Shown piece by piece: positions 1 to 5,482 of a stretch of 13,371 bases of DNA (position 1 is its first letter; each line of letters begins with the position of its first letter). The notes beneath the pieces are model-generated. The model saw nothing but the letters and a program-made list of their open reading frames with translations. It searched no databases and had not been told where the DNA came from. The position numbers were made by a program, and so were the translations under genes. The stretch is from CAYPTI01 sp964413525 [NCBI: uncultured bacterium] (GTDB lineage Bacteria > T1Sed10-126), in the NCBI GenBank assembly GCA_964413525.1, contig CAYPTI010000030.1:3894-17264 (forward strand), read 5' to 3'.

Positions 1-146
1 AGGGCAACCGACCCTGGATTCATCCCGACGGGACCATCCCGAAGCGGGAACACGTGACCGCGGCCCGCCGGCTGTGTACCGCGTCCTACGGGTTCACGCT
101 GGCGATCGCGGGACTGGTTCTGATGAGCGGGTGGTTTCCTCTGTAG
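1..146 (+). CDS. C-terminal end of a small membrane protein (partial)
   Basis: The reading frame enters from outside the window (first full codon at base 3) and ends at TAG 144-146, leaving 47 residues. The visible part has a Pro/His-containing stretch (PWIHPDGTIP), a basic segment (KREHVTAARR) and then one hydrophobic helix of about 20 residues (FTLAIAGLVLMSGWFPL) running to the C-terminus. The positive-inside rule would put the basic segment in the cytoplasm. I do not recognise the family, and too little is present to assign a role. The coding call rests on the clean membrane helix and on a stop followed by a non-coding gap. Confidence 0.6.
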   Translation, partial: GNRPWIHPDGTIPKREHVTAARRLCTASYGFTLAIAGLVLMSGWFPL

Positions 147-294
147 CCGGGTTAAGGGACGGCGAAACCAAAACCGTACGGAGACCGTTTATACACACAG
201 TTCGGGACACAATCTTGGTTCCTTGAATGGAACGTTTGCCCGTTCGGCTGGGATTCGAAATCAGGAATTGTGGCATGGGAAGGAGCCGGTGGAC

Positions 295-729
295 ATGGAC
301 CTTCAAACCGTCTGGAACGACCTGGACGAGGACTGTCAGCGAGTGATCCGGACGGTCGCCAATCCGGATCGGATGCTGGAGGGAGAAGATGTGCTGGGGG
401 CCATCGCCCGGCTGGAGCGCCCCGTTGGGGAGTTGCTTGAGTCGTTAAACCGGGACCACGAACTGGGTCTGTCGGTTCCCGATCGCCTGGAACCCCCGGG
501 GGAGGAGCCGCCCGAGGACGTTGTGCTCTCCGCTCACATGAGGGAAACGTTGAATTTTTTCCGCATCCATCGCCTGAGGCCGATTCGGCCCGAGAGTCTG
601 GCCCTTCGTCTGCTTCAGATGAGTTCCGGGGACGTGGATCGGAAGCTTGAGGCCACCGGGCGGTTTCAGGAAATTCTGGCCGATCTGGAGGTGCTGGCGG
701 ACAACGCCGGCACGAACCCTCCGGGCTGA
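295..729 (+). CDS. Hypothetical acidic protein, 144 aa
   Basis: I do not recognise this protein. The ATG at 295 is preferred to a TTG 72 bases upstream because AAGGAG at 280-285 lies 9 nt before it, and the upstream 24 codons look like leader sequence. The product has no signal peptide or membrane helix and is rich in Asp/Glu. It is mostly predicted helical, with repeated Leu/Arg patterns (for example FFRIHRLRPIRPESLALRLLQM near residues 90-110) and a Pro/Glu-rich linker around residues 65-75 (PPGEEPPEDV). It is probably a soluble cytoplasmic protein. It converges on the rhodanese gene across a 57-nt gap that is mostly one long inverted repeat. Codon use matches the neighbours, so there is no sign of transfer. 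Confidence 0.7.
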   Translation: MDLQTVWNDLDEDCQRVIRTVANPDRMLEGEDVLGAIARLERPVGELLESLNRDHELGLSVPDRLEPPGEEPPEDVVLSAHMRETLNFFRIHRLRPIRPESLALRLLQMSSGDVDRKLEATGRFQEILADLEVLADNAGTNPPG

Positions 730-779
730 TCGGAACGGGTTGATGAGCGAGTCACCGACGGTCAACCGGGCGGTTCCGA
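730..779. terminator. Long imperfect hairpin between convergent genes
   Basis: TCGGAAC (730-736) pairs with GTTCCGA (773-779), and inside this GGTTGA pairs with TCAACC, leaving an asymmetric internal loop. It fills almost all of the gap between the stops of the 295-729 gene (+) and the rhodanese gene (-), which is where a bidirectional terminator is expected. There is no T-run on either side, so it is not a textbook intrinsic terminator. The symmetry is seen; the role is inferred. Confidence 0.4.
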
Positions 780-786
780 CGGACGA

Positions 787-1122
787 CTAATAGGTGGGAA
801 TGGATTCGTCGATGCGGCGTGCCCAGGCGTCGATGCCGCCGCTCAGGCTGAAGGCCTCTTCCAGGCCGTTCTGACGGAAGAACTTGACCGCCTGAAGACT
901 GCGAATCCCGTGGTGGCAGTACAGAATCACGGGCCCGGTCTCGTCCCGGAGGTCTTCCAGGGCGGCCGGCAGTCGTTCCATCGGATACCAGCAATCGTCC
1001 TCCAGTCGGGCGGTGGATCGCTCCGATTCGGTCCGGACGTCCACGAGGGTAAGGTCGGAGTCCTCTCGGAGGGCTTCGTTCAGTTTCTCAGGCGACCATT
1101 CGAGTTCGCTCAAGTCATCCAT
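787..1122 (-). CDS. Single-domain rhodanese-like sulfurtransferase
   Basis: This 111-residue protein is one rhodanese domain and nothing else (GlpE/PspE-like size). It has the CH2A-type LTLVDVRTESE segment near residues 24-34 and the active-site loop CHHGIRS at residues 69-75, with Cys69 as the persulfide-carrying nucleophile. A C-terminal SGGIDAWARR motif follows. No signal peptide is present, so it is probably cytoplasmic. Such proteins pass sulfane sulfur from thiosulfate or persulfide donors to acceptors; the partner here is unknown. Its start overlaps the end of the upstream membrane-protein gene by 13 nt, which suggests translational coupling. The C-terminus (ESIPTY) ends at TAG 787-789, a normal end for the fold. 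A second rhodanese domain in this window is fused to the MoeB-like protein, but the two genes are not linked. Confidence 0.9.
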   Translation of the reverse strand: MDDLSELEWSPEKLNEALREDSDLTLVDVRTESERSTARLEDDCWYPMERLPAALEDLRDETGPVILYCHHGIRSLQAVKFFRQNGLEEAFSLSGGIDAWARRIDESIPTY

Positions 1123-1439
1123 GCTTTCATCACCAGGAGAAGCAGGTGGATGGCGGACGAACTGGATCCGCTGAACACCGCGAACATCCCCGCCCGGCGG
1201 TGGAGGGACCAGGCCCGTTCAACCATGCTCCAGTAGGCCAATCCTCCGGCCAGGCCGGCCAGGACCGTCAGGCCGACCATAACCGGGAGCAGTAGCCCGT
1301 ACGCTCCGAAGGCATCCGGAAGGAGCGGACCGTGCAGGAACCGATCGATTCCGAACAATACCATTCCCAACCCCAGGCACGTCAGCCCCCCGAGCATGGA
1401 CCATTGATGGCCCCGGACCCGGCGCCGTTCGATCATCAC
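1110..1439 (-). CDS. Small multi-pass membrane protein, start uncertain
   Basis: From the first available start (GTG 1439, with ATG at 1436) the product is about 109 residues with three hydrophobic segments: roughly residues 15-31 (MLGGLTCLGLGMVLFGI), 46-70 (LLLPVMVGLTVLAGLAGG) and 84-107 ending in HLLLLVMKAW. No family is recognised. The start has no convincing Shine-Dalgarno, and the reading frame stays open and strongly hydrophobic upstream to the TGA at 1518-1520. The true protein is therefore probably about 26 residues longer at the N-terminus, with a fourth helix. Its 3' end overlaps the rhodanese start by 13 nt. Function is unknown; the inner-membrane location follows from the hydrophobic segments. 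Confidence 0.6.
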   Translation of the reverse strand: MMIERRRVRGHQWSMLGGLTCLGLGMVLFGIDRFLHGPLLPDAFGAYGLLLPVMVGLTVLAGLAGGLAYWSMVERAWSLHRRAGMFAVFSGSSSSAIHLLLLVMKAWMT

Positions 1440-1517
1440 CAGTCCGTTGATGAAAAGCCCGAGGGCGGCGGCGGAAACCGCACCGCCGCCCCAGAGAAGC
1501 AGGACCGGAAGGATGGG
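1440..1517 (-). other. Coding-like in-frame stretch without a standard start codon
   Basis: Read on the minus strand in the frame of the membrane protein, this stretch encodes PILPVLLLWGGGAVSAAALG followed by LFINGL. That is a clear membrane helix leading directly into MIERRR. Third codon positions are mostly G/C, as in real genes here. There is no ATG, GTG or TTG between the TGA at 1518-1520 and GTG 1439. The same TGA ends the upstream gene, in the same frame. The possibilities are a rare start codon (ATC 1514 or CTG 1502), UGA readthrough, or a TGG-to-TGA change that split one gene. Confidence 0.45.
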
Positions 1518-1820
1518 TCAGTCCTCGTCCGGTTCGTGCTTGTAACACAGGTTCAACTCGTCCACGGAATAATTTCGAAAGGCGGTAAACCCGTTGTAGT
1601 CCAGCACCCGGATGTCGTCCGCGTCCCGGATGGCGGAGGAAATTTGCTCGAACCGAAGTCCGTACGTTTTCTTCGTTTTGTCCAGAGGGACCTGAAACCC
1701 GATGAATTTTTCGATTCCCATGTTGGACAGTTTCCGGGCAATTCCGAGGTGATCGGGGTCGTCGAACGTGCTCAAAATTAATATCGGAGTGCTGGAGGAA
1801 AAGATCAGCAAGACGTCCAT
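1518..1820 (-). CDS. Conserved-looking small cytosolic protein, 100 aa
   Basis: ATG 1818-1820 is preceded by GGAGG at 1829-1833 with 8 nt spacing. The 100-residue product begins MDVLLIFSSSTPILILSTF, an alternating hydrophobic beta pattern, and continues with KLSNMGIEKFIGFQVPLD and DDIRVLDYNGFTAF. It resembles an alpha/beta soluble protein and ends in the acidic tail HEPDED. From memory it resembles an uncharacterised family of about 100-residue cytosolic proteins in Deltaproteobacteria, but I cannot name a domain. There is no signal peptide. It is first in a tight minus-strand cluster with the small membrane protein and the rhodanese. The TGA stop is followed in the same frame by a membrane helix, so readthrough would give a C-terminally anchored form. 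Confidence 0.7.
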   Translation of the reverse strand: MDVLLIFSSSTPILILSTFDDPDHLGIARKLSNMGIEKFIGFQVPLDKTKKTYGLRFEQISSAIRDADDIRVLDYNGFTAFRNYSVDELNLCYKHEPDED

Positions 1821-1855
1821 GAAGACATCCTCCGGGTTTGGATGGAATGTCTGTC

Positions 1856-1861
1856 ATTATA
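1856..1861 (-). promoter_or_regulatory. Consensus -10 box for the small-protein/rhodanese cluster
   Basis: On the minus strand a perfect TATAAT lies about 35 nt upstream of the ATG at 1820. The -35 region is only a T-rich run (CTTTTTTC), far from TTGACA. The box sits in the divergent gap that also carries the upstream region of rpsT. I saw no equally good promoter for rpsT on the plus strand. Confidence 0.5.
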
Positions 1862-2014
1862 CGAGCGACCGGAGTTGAAAAAAGATTCGTCAGCTTTTCC
1901 CGATCAATCGACTCCGTCCCCGCACCGTGATTCGATCGGCGTCTGAACGGTCGTTCGGCCGGGATTTTGTTCCGGTTCCATTGTATTTTTGGCCGGTGGA
2001 AGGGACAATTGGTC

Positions 2015-2023
2015 AAGGAGGTG
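2015..2023 (+). promoter_or_regulatory. Strong Shine-Dalgarno of rpsT
   Basis: AAGGAGGTG, fully complementary to the 16S rRNA 3' end, lies 6 nt before ATG 2030. It is the strongest ribosome binding site in the window and fixes the S20 start. Confidence 0.9.
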
Positions 2024-2029
2024 TAACGT

Positions 2030-2311
2030 ATGCCCAACATGCAATCGGCTGAGAAACGAGTTCGTCAGAACCGGAAACGTCGGCAGCGCAACAAAACGGT
2101 CAAGACCCGGGTGAAGATGGCCCTGCAGGATGTCCGGGACGCGATTGAGAGCGAGGAAGACGAATCCACCGTCCGGGAACGGGAACGAACCGCCATTTCA
2201 CTGCTTGATAAGGCCGGGGGAAAGGGCGTCTTTCATGAAAACAAAGTCGCCCGGCTCAAGTCCCGGCTGCAGCGCACCGTCAACGAGTACGTAGACGAGG
2301 GAGCATCCTGA
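2030..2311 (+). CDS. rpsT: 30S ribosomal protein S20
   Basis: The 93-residue, Lys/Arg-rich, all-helical protein begins MPNMQSAEKRVRQNRKRRQR, the typical S20 N-terminus (SA-KR-RQ-.. RR). It ends with the characteristic segment DKAGGKGVFHENKVARLKSRL, matching the family's A-KG-IH-NKAARKKSRL pattern. S20 binds 16S rRNA in the small-subunit body early in assembly. The length is close to the usual 85-90 residues, with a more acidic middle (ESEEDESTVRERE) than mesophilic homologues. The gene converges on holA and overlaps it by 32 nt at the 3' ends. rpsT next to holA is a recurring neighbourhood in bacteria. No separate terminator is visible because the stop lies inside holA. Confidence 0.97.
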   Translation: MPNMQSAEKRVRQNRKRRQRNKTVKTRVKMALQDVRDAIESEEDESTVRERERTAISLLDKAGGKGVFHENKVARLKSRLQRTVNEYVDEGAS

Positions 2312-3323
2312 TCAGGTAGGACTCCAGGCTCCGTCCTTCCACCCCGCCGGTTCCGTACCGTGTCCGTTTGATCAGCCGGTAACTTCGCCGGAAGAAATCC
2401 CCCGGAAACGGATGCCTCATGTTCTTGAGGTCCGCTCGGTACTGTTTCGTGATGCCCTGGCTGGTCGGAATGCCGTGCTCGTTGAGAACTTCCTCCAGCG
2501 AATTCCCCTTCCGGAGCTTTTTTTGGACCGTGCGGAGGGTCTGAAGGTGCTGGACCAGGACGTAGGCGATCCGGGGGGGGGACGTGTTCTCCCGGTACAG
2601 GTCGTCCAGCCGTTCGAGCACCCGCGGCAGAGGGTCGGAAAACAGTCCGTTCTTGAATTCCTGCAGGGTTTCCGAGGCGGGTTCCCGGCTGACCAGGGTT
2701 TCGACGTCCTCCACCGTGATCCGGTCCGTGTCGGGGTTTAACTTCTTCAGTTCCTGCAGGGCGCGGGCGTATTTTCCTTCCACCCGTTCGATGATGGCCG
2801 GCACCACCGCCGGATCGTAAACCACCCCCATTTCGTCCAGTTTTTCCCGCAGCCGGGCCTGCATTGTGCGGTCGAACAGTTCCCAGCAGATCACCACCGT
2901 ACCGCCGGCGGATTCGATCGCCCGGGCGAGGGTCCCCACGGAGCGCCCCCCCTTGTACGGGTGATCCCCGTCCTCCAGCATCAGCATAACCCCCGGTTCG
3001 GGATCCTCGGCGTAGTCGGTGAGGGCGTCGAGGTAGGTCTTCAGTCTTCGAGTCCCCCCCTCGGATCGGTCCAGGTTTCGGAGCCGGACGAATTTTTGTC
3101 CGGAGAACAGGCCGGGGGAACGAAGTTCACGGAGGGCTTCGTCGGGTTCCAGCTCGTCGGCGTACAGGGTCAGGTGTTCACAATCGTCGGGAAGATGGGA
3201 CTCAAACCGGTCGACCATTTCTTCCCGCAGCTGGTCTTCGGGGCCGCAGGCCAGCACCACCCGGTGGGAATCACCGGTCAGGTCCTGTTGGTTCCACTGG
3301 TCGAAGGAAATCCCGATGGACAT
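2280..3323 (-). CDS. holA: DNA polymerase III, delta subunit
   Basis: The 347-residue protein has the delta-subunit layout. An N-terminal AAA+-like domain has VVLACGPEDQLREE near residues 22-35 in place of a functional Walker A, followed by LRELRSPGLFSGQKFVRLRN, the typical delta 'SLFS-.-KLV-L' region. The lid domain (TVVICWELFDRTMQARL, then EGKYARALQELKKL) and the C-terminal collar domain (VLERLDDLYRENTSPPRIAY) come next. Delta opens the beta sliding clamp during clamp loading. The ATG at 3323 lies 4 nt after the lptE stop, so translation is probably coupled. lptE-holA order is conserved in Gram-negative bacteria and supports both calls. The last 32 nt overlap the end of rpsT on the other strand. 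Confidence 0.93.
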   Translation of the reverse strand: MSIGISFDQWNQQDLTGDSHRVVLACGPEDQLREEMVDRFESHLPDDCEHLTLYADELEPDEALRELRSPGLFSGQKFVRLRNLDRSEGGTRRLKTYLDALTDYAEDPEPGVMLMLEDGDHPYKGGRSVGTLARAIESAGGTVVICWELFDRTMQARLREKLDEMGVVYDPAVVPAIIERVEGKYARALQELKKLNPDTDRITVEDVETLVSREPASETLQEFKNGLFSDPLPRVLERLDDLYRENTSPPRIAYVLVQHLQTLRTVQKKLRKGNSLEEVLNEHGIPTSQGITKQYRADLKNMRHPFPGDFFRRSYRLIKRTRYGTGGVEGRSLESYLIRMLPRLRTR

Positions 3324-3327
3324 CGGT

Positions 3328-3849
3328 TCAGTTTCGCAGGTAGGGCCAGCCGTCGATGGACGTGGTGACGGCGTCCAGGGCGAGCTGGCGAAACAACCGG
3401 TCCTGAGCGTCCTGTTCGGTTTCGAACGGGGGGTTGATCTGGGAATAATTCGTCTGCCGAAAAATTCGATCGGTCCTCCACATTTGTTCGTTGGTCTCGG
3501 GATCGATCATTTCCAGGTTCATTTCAATGCGCAGGCGGTACTGTTCGACTCGATCCCGTTCGTCATAGACCAGGGGGATTCGCTTGTAGGCCGTGATGGT
3601 TCCCCGCAGGATTGCGTCCGCTTCCCCCTGTTCAGCCACGTCGAGCCGTCCGTCGGCGAGGAACTGGCGAATGGTTTCTTCCGTCAGATCGTTCTCGAGA
3701 CCGGGTTCATCGCTGTGGTTCCTGAACGGTTCGACGTGAATGCTCCGCATGTCCGGATCAATCCGGGATTGCTGGCCGGCACAGGCCGTGATCACGGTCA
3801 GGGTAAGGATCAGGCCGATCAGGGTCAGGGACGTGAGCGGTCGAGTCAT
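3328..3849 (-). CDS. lptE: LPS-assembly lipoprotein LptE
   Basis: The 173-residue precursor has a lipoprotein signal peptide: MTRPLTS, a hydrophobic core, then ITAC with Cys23 as the lipidated residue. The mature part reads IHVEPFRNHSDEPGLENDLTEE, typical of the LptE/RlpB fold (the 'F-N-T-.-GLE-.-LT-AL' pattern). It continues with beta strands such as DAILRGTITAYKRIPLVYDE and YRLRIEMNLEMIDPETNEQM. LptE plugs the LptD barrel and helps insert lipopolysaccharide into the outer leaflet of the outer membrane. Its position directly upstream of holA is the classic lptE-holA arrangement. GGGAG lies several nt before ATG 3849. Leucyl-tRNA synthetase, often found upstream, is absent here; pth is found instead. 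Sequence identity alone would be weak, and context raises confidence. Confidence 0.85.
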   Translation of the reverse strand: MTRPLTSLTLIGLILTLTVITACAGQQSRIDPDMRSIHVEPFRNHSDEPGLENDLTEETIRQFLADGRLDVAEQGEADAILRGTITAYKRIPLVYDERDRVEQYRLRIEMNLEMIDPETNEQMWRTDRIFRQTNYSQINPPFETEQDAQDRLFRQLALDAVTTSIDGWPYLRN

Positions 3850-3950
3850 CCCGGTTGGCTCCCTTCGGAGGAATTCACCTTATCACGGTTCCCCGTCGCC
3901 GGGCAGAAAAAATCCGTCGCCCGGAGGAAGAGTCACGAGAACAGTGCGAC

Positions 3951-4532
3951 TTACGATTCCCCGGAATAGTCACGACCGTTCCAGCTCGACATGGCCCGTT
4001 GCCAGGGTTGTTCGGATAGAGTCCGTATGAGTTCCGGCAGGTCCTCCAGCAACTTCCGGTAGACCGCTCGGTCGTCGGGGTGAATTTCCGACAGGACCAG
4101 GGTTTCCGGATCCATGCCGGAGGGCAGCGGTCCGATCCCGATGCGGAACCGGGGAATCGACTCCGTCCCCAGGGCGTTCAGAATGCTGCTGAGTCCGTTG
4201 TGTCCCCCCGCTCCCCCGGACGGTCGAAGACGCACCTGCCCCACGTCCAGGTTCAAATCGTCGTACACGATCAGCGTTCGGTCGGGTTCCCAGCCGAAAG
4301 ACGTTAGCCATTGGTCGACCACCTCACCGGATCGGTTTACGTACCGGCCCGGTTTGCCGAGGTACAGTTCCGGGGTGTCGTCGATTCGCCTCAGGTCTCC
4401 CCCGGAGGAGACCGGTTCGGTGGAAAACCGAGCGCTCAGGGCGTCAACCGCCTGAAACCCCAGGTTGTGATAGGTGTTTCGGTAGCGAGATCCGGGGTTC
4501 CCCAGGCCGATGATGGCGTCGAGCGGGGGCAT
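3951..4532 (-). CDS. pth: Peptidyl-tRNA hydrolase
   Basis: The 193-residue protein is a full-length bacterial Pth. It has IIGLGNPGSRYRNTYHNLGF at residues 7-26, containing the conserved Asn12 and catalytic His22. KPGRYVNRSGE follows, with the second conserved Asn, and then VYDDLNLDVGQVRLRPSGGA-GGHNGL, the family signature. The enzyme cleaves the ester bond of peptidyl-tRNA that drops off ribosomes. It lies 18 nt downstream of rplY, the very common rplY-pth pair, and is probably co-transcribed with it. The ribosome binding site is weak, consistent with coupling. A 101-nt gap separates it from lptE and contains a CCGGGC/GCCCGG inverted repeat (3899-3904 with 3919-3924) but no clear terminator. 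Confidence 0.97.
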   Translation of the reverse strand: MPPLDAIIGLGNPGSRYRNTYHNLGFQAVDALSARFSTEPVSSGGDLRRIDDTPELYLGKPGRYVNRSGEVVDQWLTSFGWEPDRTLIVYDDLNLDVGQVRLRPSGGAGGHNGLSSILNALGTESIPRFRIGIGPLPSGMDPETLVLSEIHPDDRAVYRKLLEDLPELIRTLSEQPWQRAMSSWNGRDYSGES

Positions 4533-4550
4533 GGGGGGTCCGGAGAACGT

Positions 4551-5285
4551 CTACAGCTCGGGTTCTTCTTCGGGTTCGGCCTCGTCGACTTCGCCTTCCT
4601 CGGGGACCGCCTCCCCTTCCTCGCCTTCCTCAAGTTCTTCGCCTTCTTCGACGGCCTCCTCCATGGCTTCTTCGACCGCTTCCTCGATGGTGGCTTCCTC
4701 GACGGCCGGTTCGACTTCCAGGTCGTATTCCTCCGGCGGCTGAACCGACACCACCGTGCGGTCTCCGTCATCGAGCAGCTCGACCCCCGGCGGTACGTCC
4801 ACGTCCCGGACGAAGATGGCGTCTCCGATTTCAAGCGGGGTGATGTCCAGTTCGATCTCCCCCGGCATGTCGATGGCCTTGCACAGGACCCGCAGTTCAC
4901 GGATGGGCTGGTCCACGATGCCGTCGTCCCGGTCGACGCCGACGCTTTCTCCGGTCAGGGTCACGGGAACTTTCACCTGGACTTCGTCCTCGGGCTCAAC
5001 CTGGTGGAAATCAACGTGACGCAGGGAGCTTTTGACCGGATGAAGGTCGACGTCCTTGATCAGGACGTTCCGCGGTTCGTCCTCCCCGGCGATCTCAAGA
5101 TCGACGAGCACGTTGTTGAGGGCTCCCTGTTTGAGAAGCTGACGAACCTTGGGGGCGTTTACCTTCAGGTTCCGGTTTTCGATGGTTCGTCCGTAAATGA
5201 CGGCGGGGATTTGTTTTTCTTCCCTCAATCGGCGGTTGTGGCTCTGTCCGGTTTGTTCGCGGGGTTCGGCTTGCAGCGTGACCAT
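4551..5285 (-). CDS. rplY: 50S ribosomal protein L25/general stress protein Ctc, with acidic tail
   Basis: ATG 5285 is chosen over an upstream GTG-type start because AGGAGG (5297-5302) precedes it. The 244-residue protein begins with the 5S-rRNA-binding L25 domain (QSHNRRLREEKQIPAVIYGR near 14-33, then NVLIKDVDLHPVKSSLRHVDFH near 73-94). The Ctc/TL5 beta domain follows (about 100-182, with GVDRDDGIVDQPIRELRV). From about residue 185 it ends in a roughly 60-residue tail made largely of Glu with Ala, Gly and Pro. L25 binds 5S rRNA in the central protuberance. Two-domain L25 is normal outside enterobacteria. Acidic tails occur in homologues, but this one is long and is probably disordered. It is the first gene of the rplY-pth pair. 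Confidence 0.95.
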   Translation of the reverse strand: MVTLQAEPREQTGQSHNRRLREEKQIPAVIYGRTIENRNLKVNAPKVRQLLKQGALNNVLVDLEIAGEDEPRNVLIKDVDLHPVKSSLRHVDFHQVEPEDEVQVKVPVTLTGESVGVDRDDGIVDQPIRELRVLCKAIDMPGEIELDITPLEIGDAIFVRDVDVPPGVELLDDGDRTVVSVQPPEEYDLEVEPAVEEATIEEAVEEAMEEAVEEGEELEEGEEGEAVPEEGEVDEAEPEEEPEL

Positions 5286-5296
5286 GGTGCGATCAT

Positions 5297-5302
5297 CCTC
5301 CT
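5297..5302 (-). promoter_or_regulatory. Shine-Dalgarno that sets the rplY start
   Basis: AGGAGG on the minus strand lies 11 nt before ATG 5285. It would fall inside the coding region if the longer reading frame from 5327 were used, so it favours the MVTLQAEPRE start. Further upstream, TATACT at about 5327-5332 could be a -10 box, but it has no good -35. Confidence 0.7.
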
Positions 5303-5384
5303 GGGGAATTCGGGGATTGGAAACCACAAGTATAAAACATCGAACCGACCGGTGGAAGGTGCGACGGTCACCCGTTCTTGGACG

Positions 5385-5406
5385 TGATCCGGTTCCTACC
5401 GGATCA
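5385..5406. terminator. Perfect 8-bp hairpin downstream of the helicase gene
   Basis: TGATCCGG (5385-5392) and CCGGATCA (5399-5406) are perfect inverted copies separated by the 6-nt loop TTCCTA. The hairpin lies about 77 nt after the helicase stop and 100 nt before the rplY start, both on the minus strand. No T-run follows, so a terminator role is only inferred; it could equally be an operator upstream of rplY. Confidence 0.4.
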
Positions 5407-5482
5407 GCGGTCGTCCCGGTTGATTTGTACCGTGCGGGGGGCCTGGGTTACGGCCAGCGATCGGTGCCGGGAGAGGATCCGG

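Noticed and set aside
223-294. N-terminal extension of the 295-729 protein from TTG 223
   Set aside because: The ATG at 295 has AAGGAG at a good distance, while the TTG has no ribosome binding site and the added residues look non-coding.
1219-2040. 273-codon minus-strand frame across the small-protein gene and the divergent promoter region
   Set aside because: It runs through the rpsT upstream region and overlaps two better-supported frames. Its product is Arg/Pro/Gly-rich, with no conserved pattern.
3899-3924. Intrinsic terminator between pth and lptE (CCGGGC/GCCCGG)
   Set aside because: The T-run on the minus strand lies inside the 14-nt loop and not after the stem, and the stem is only 6 bp.
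4311-5387. Long plus-strand open frame opposite pth and rplY
   Set aside because: The Phe/Leu-rich part is the complement of the Glu-rich L25 tail, and the frame has no family signature.
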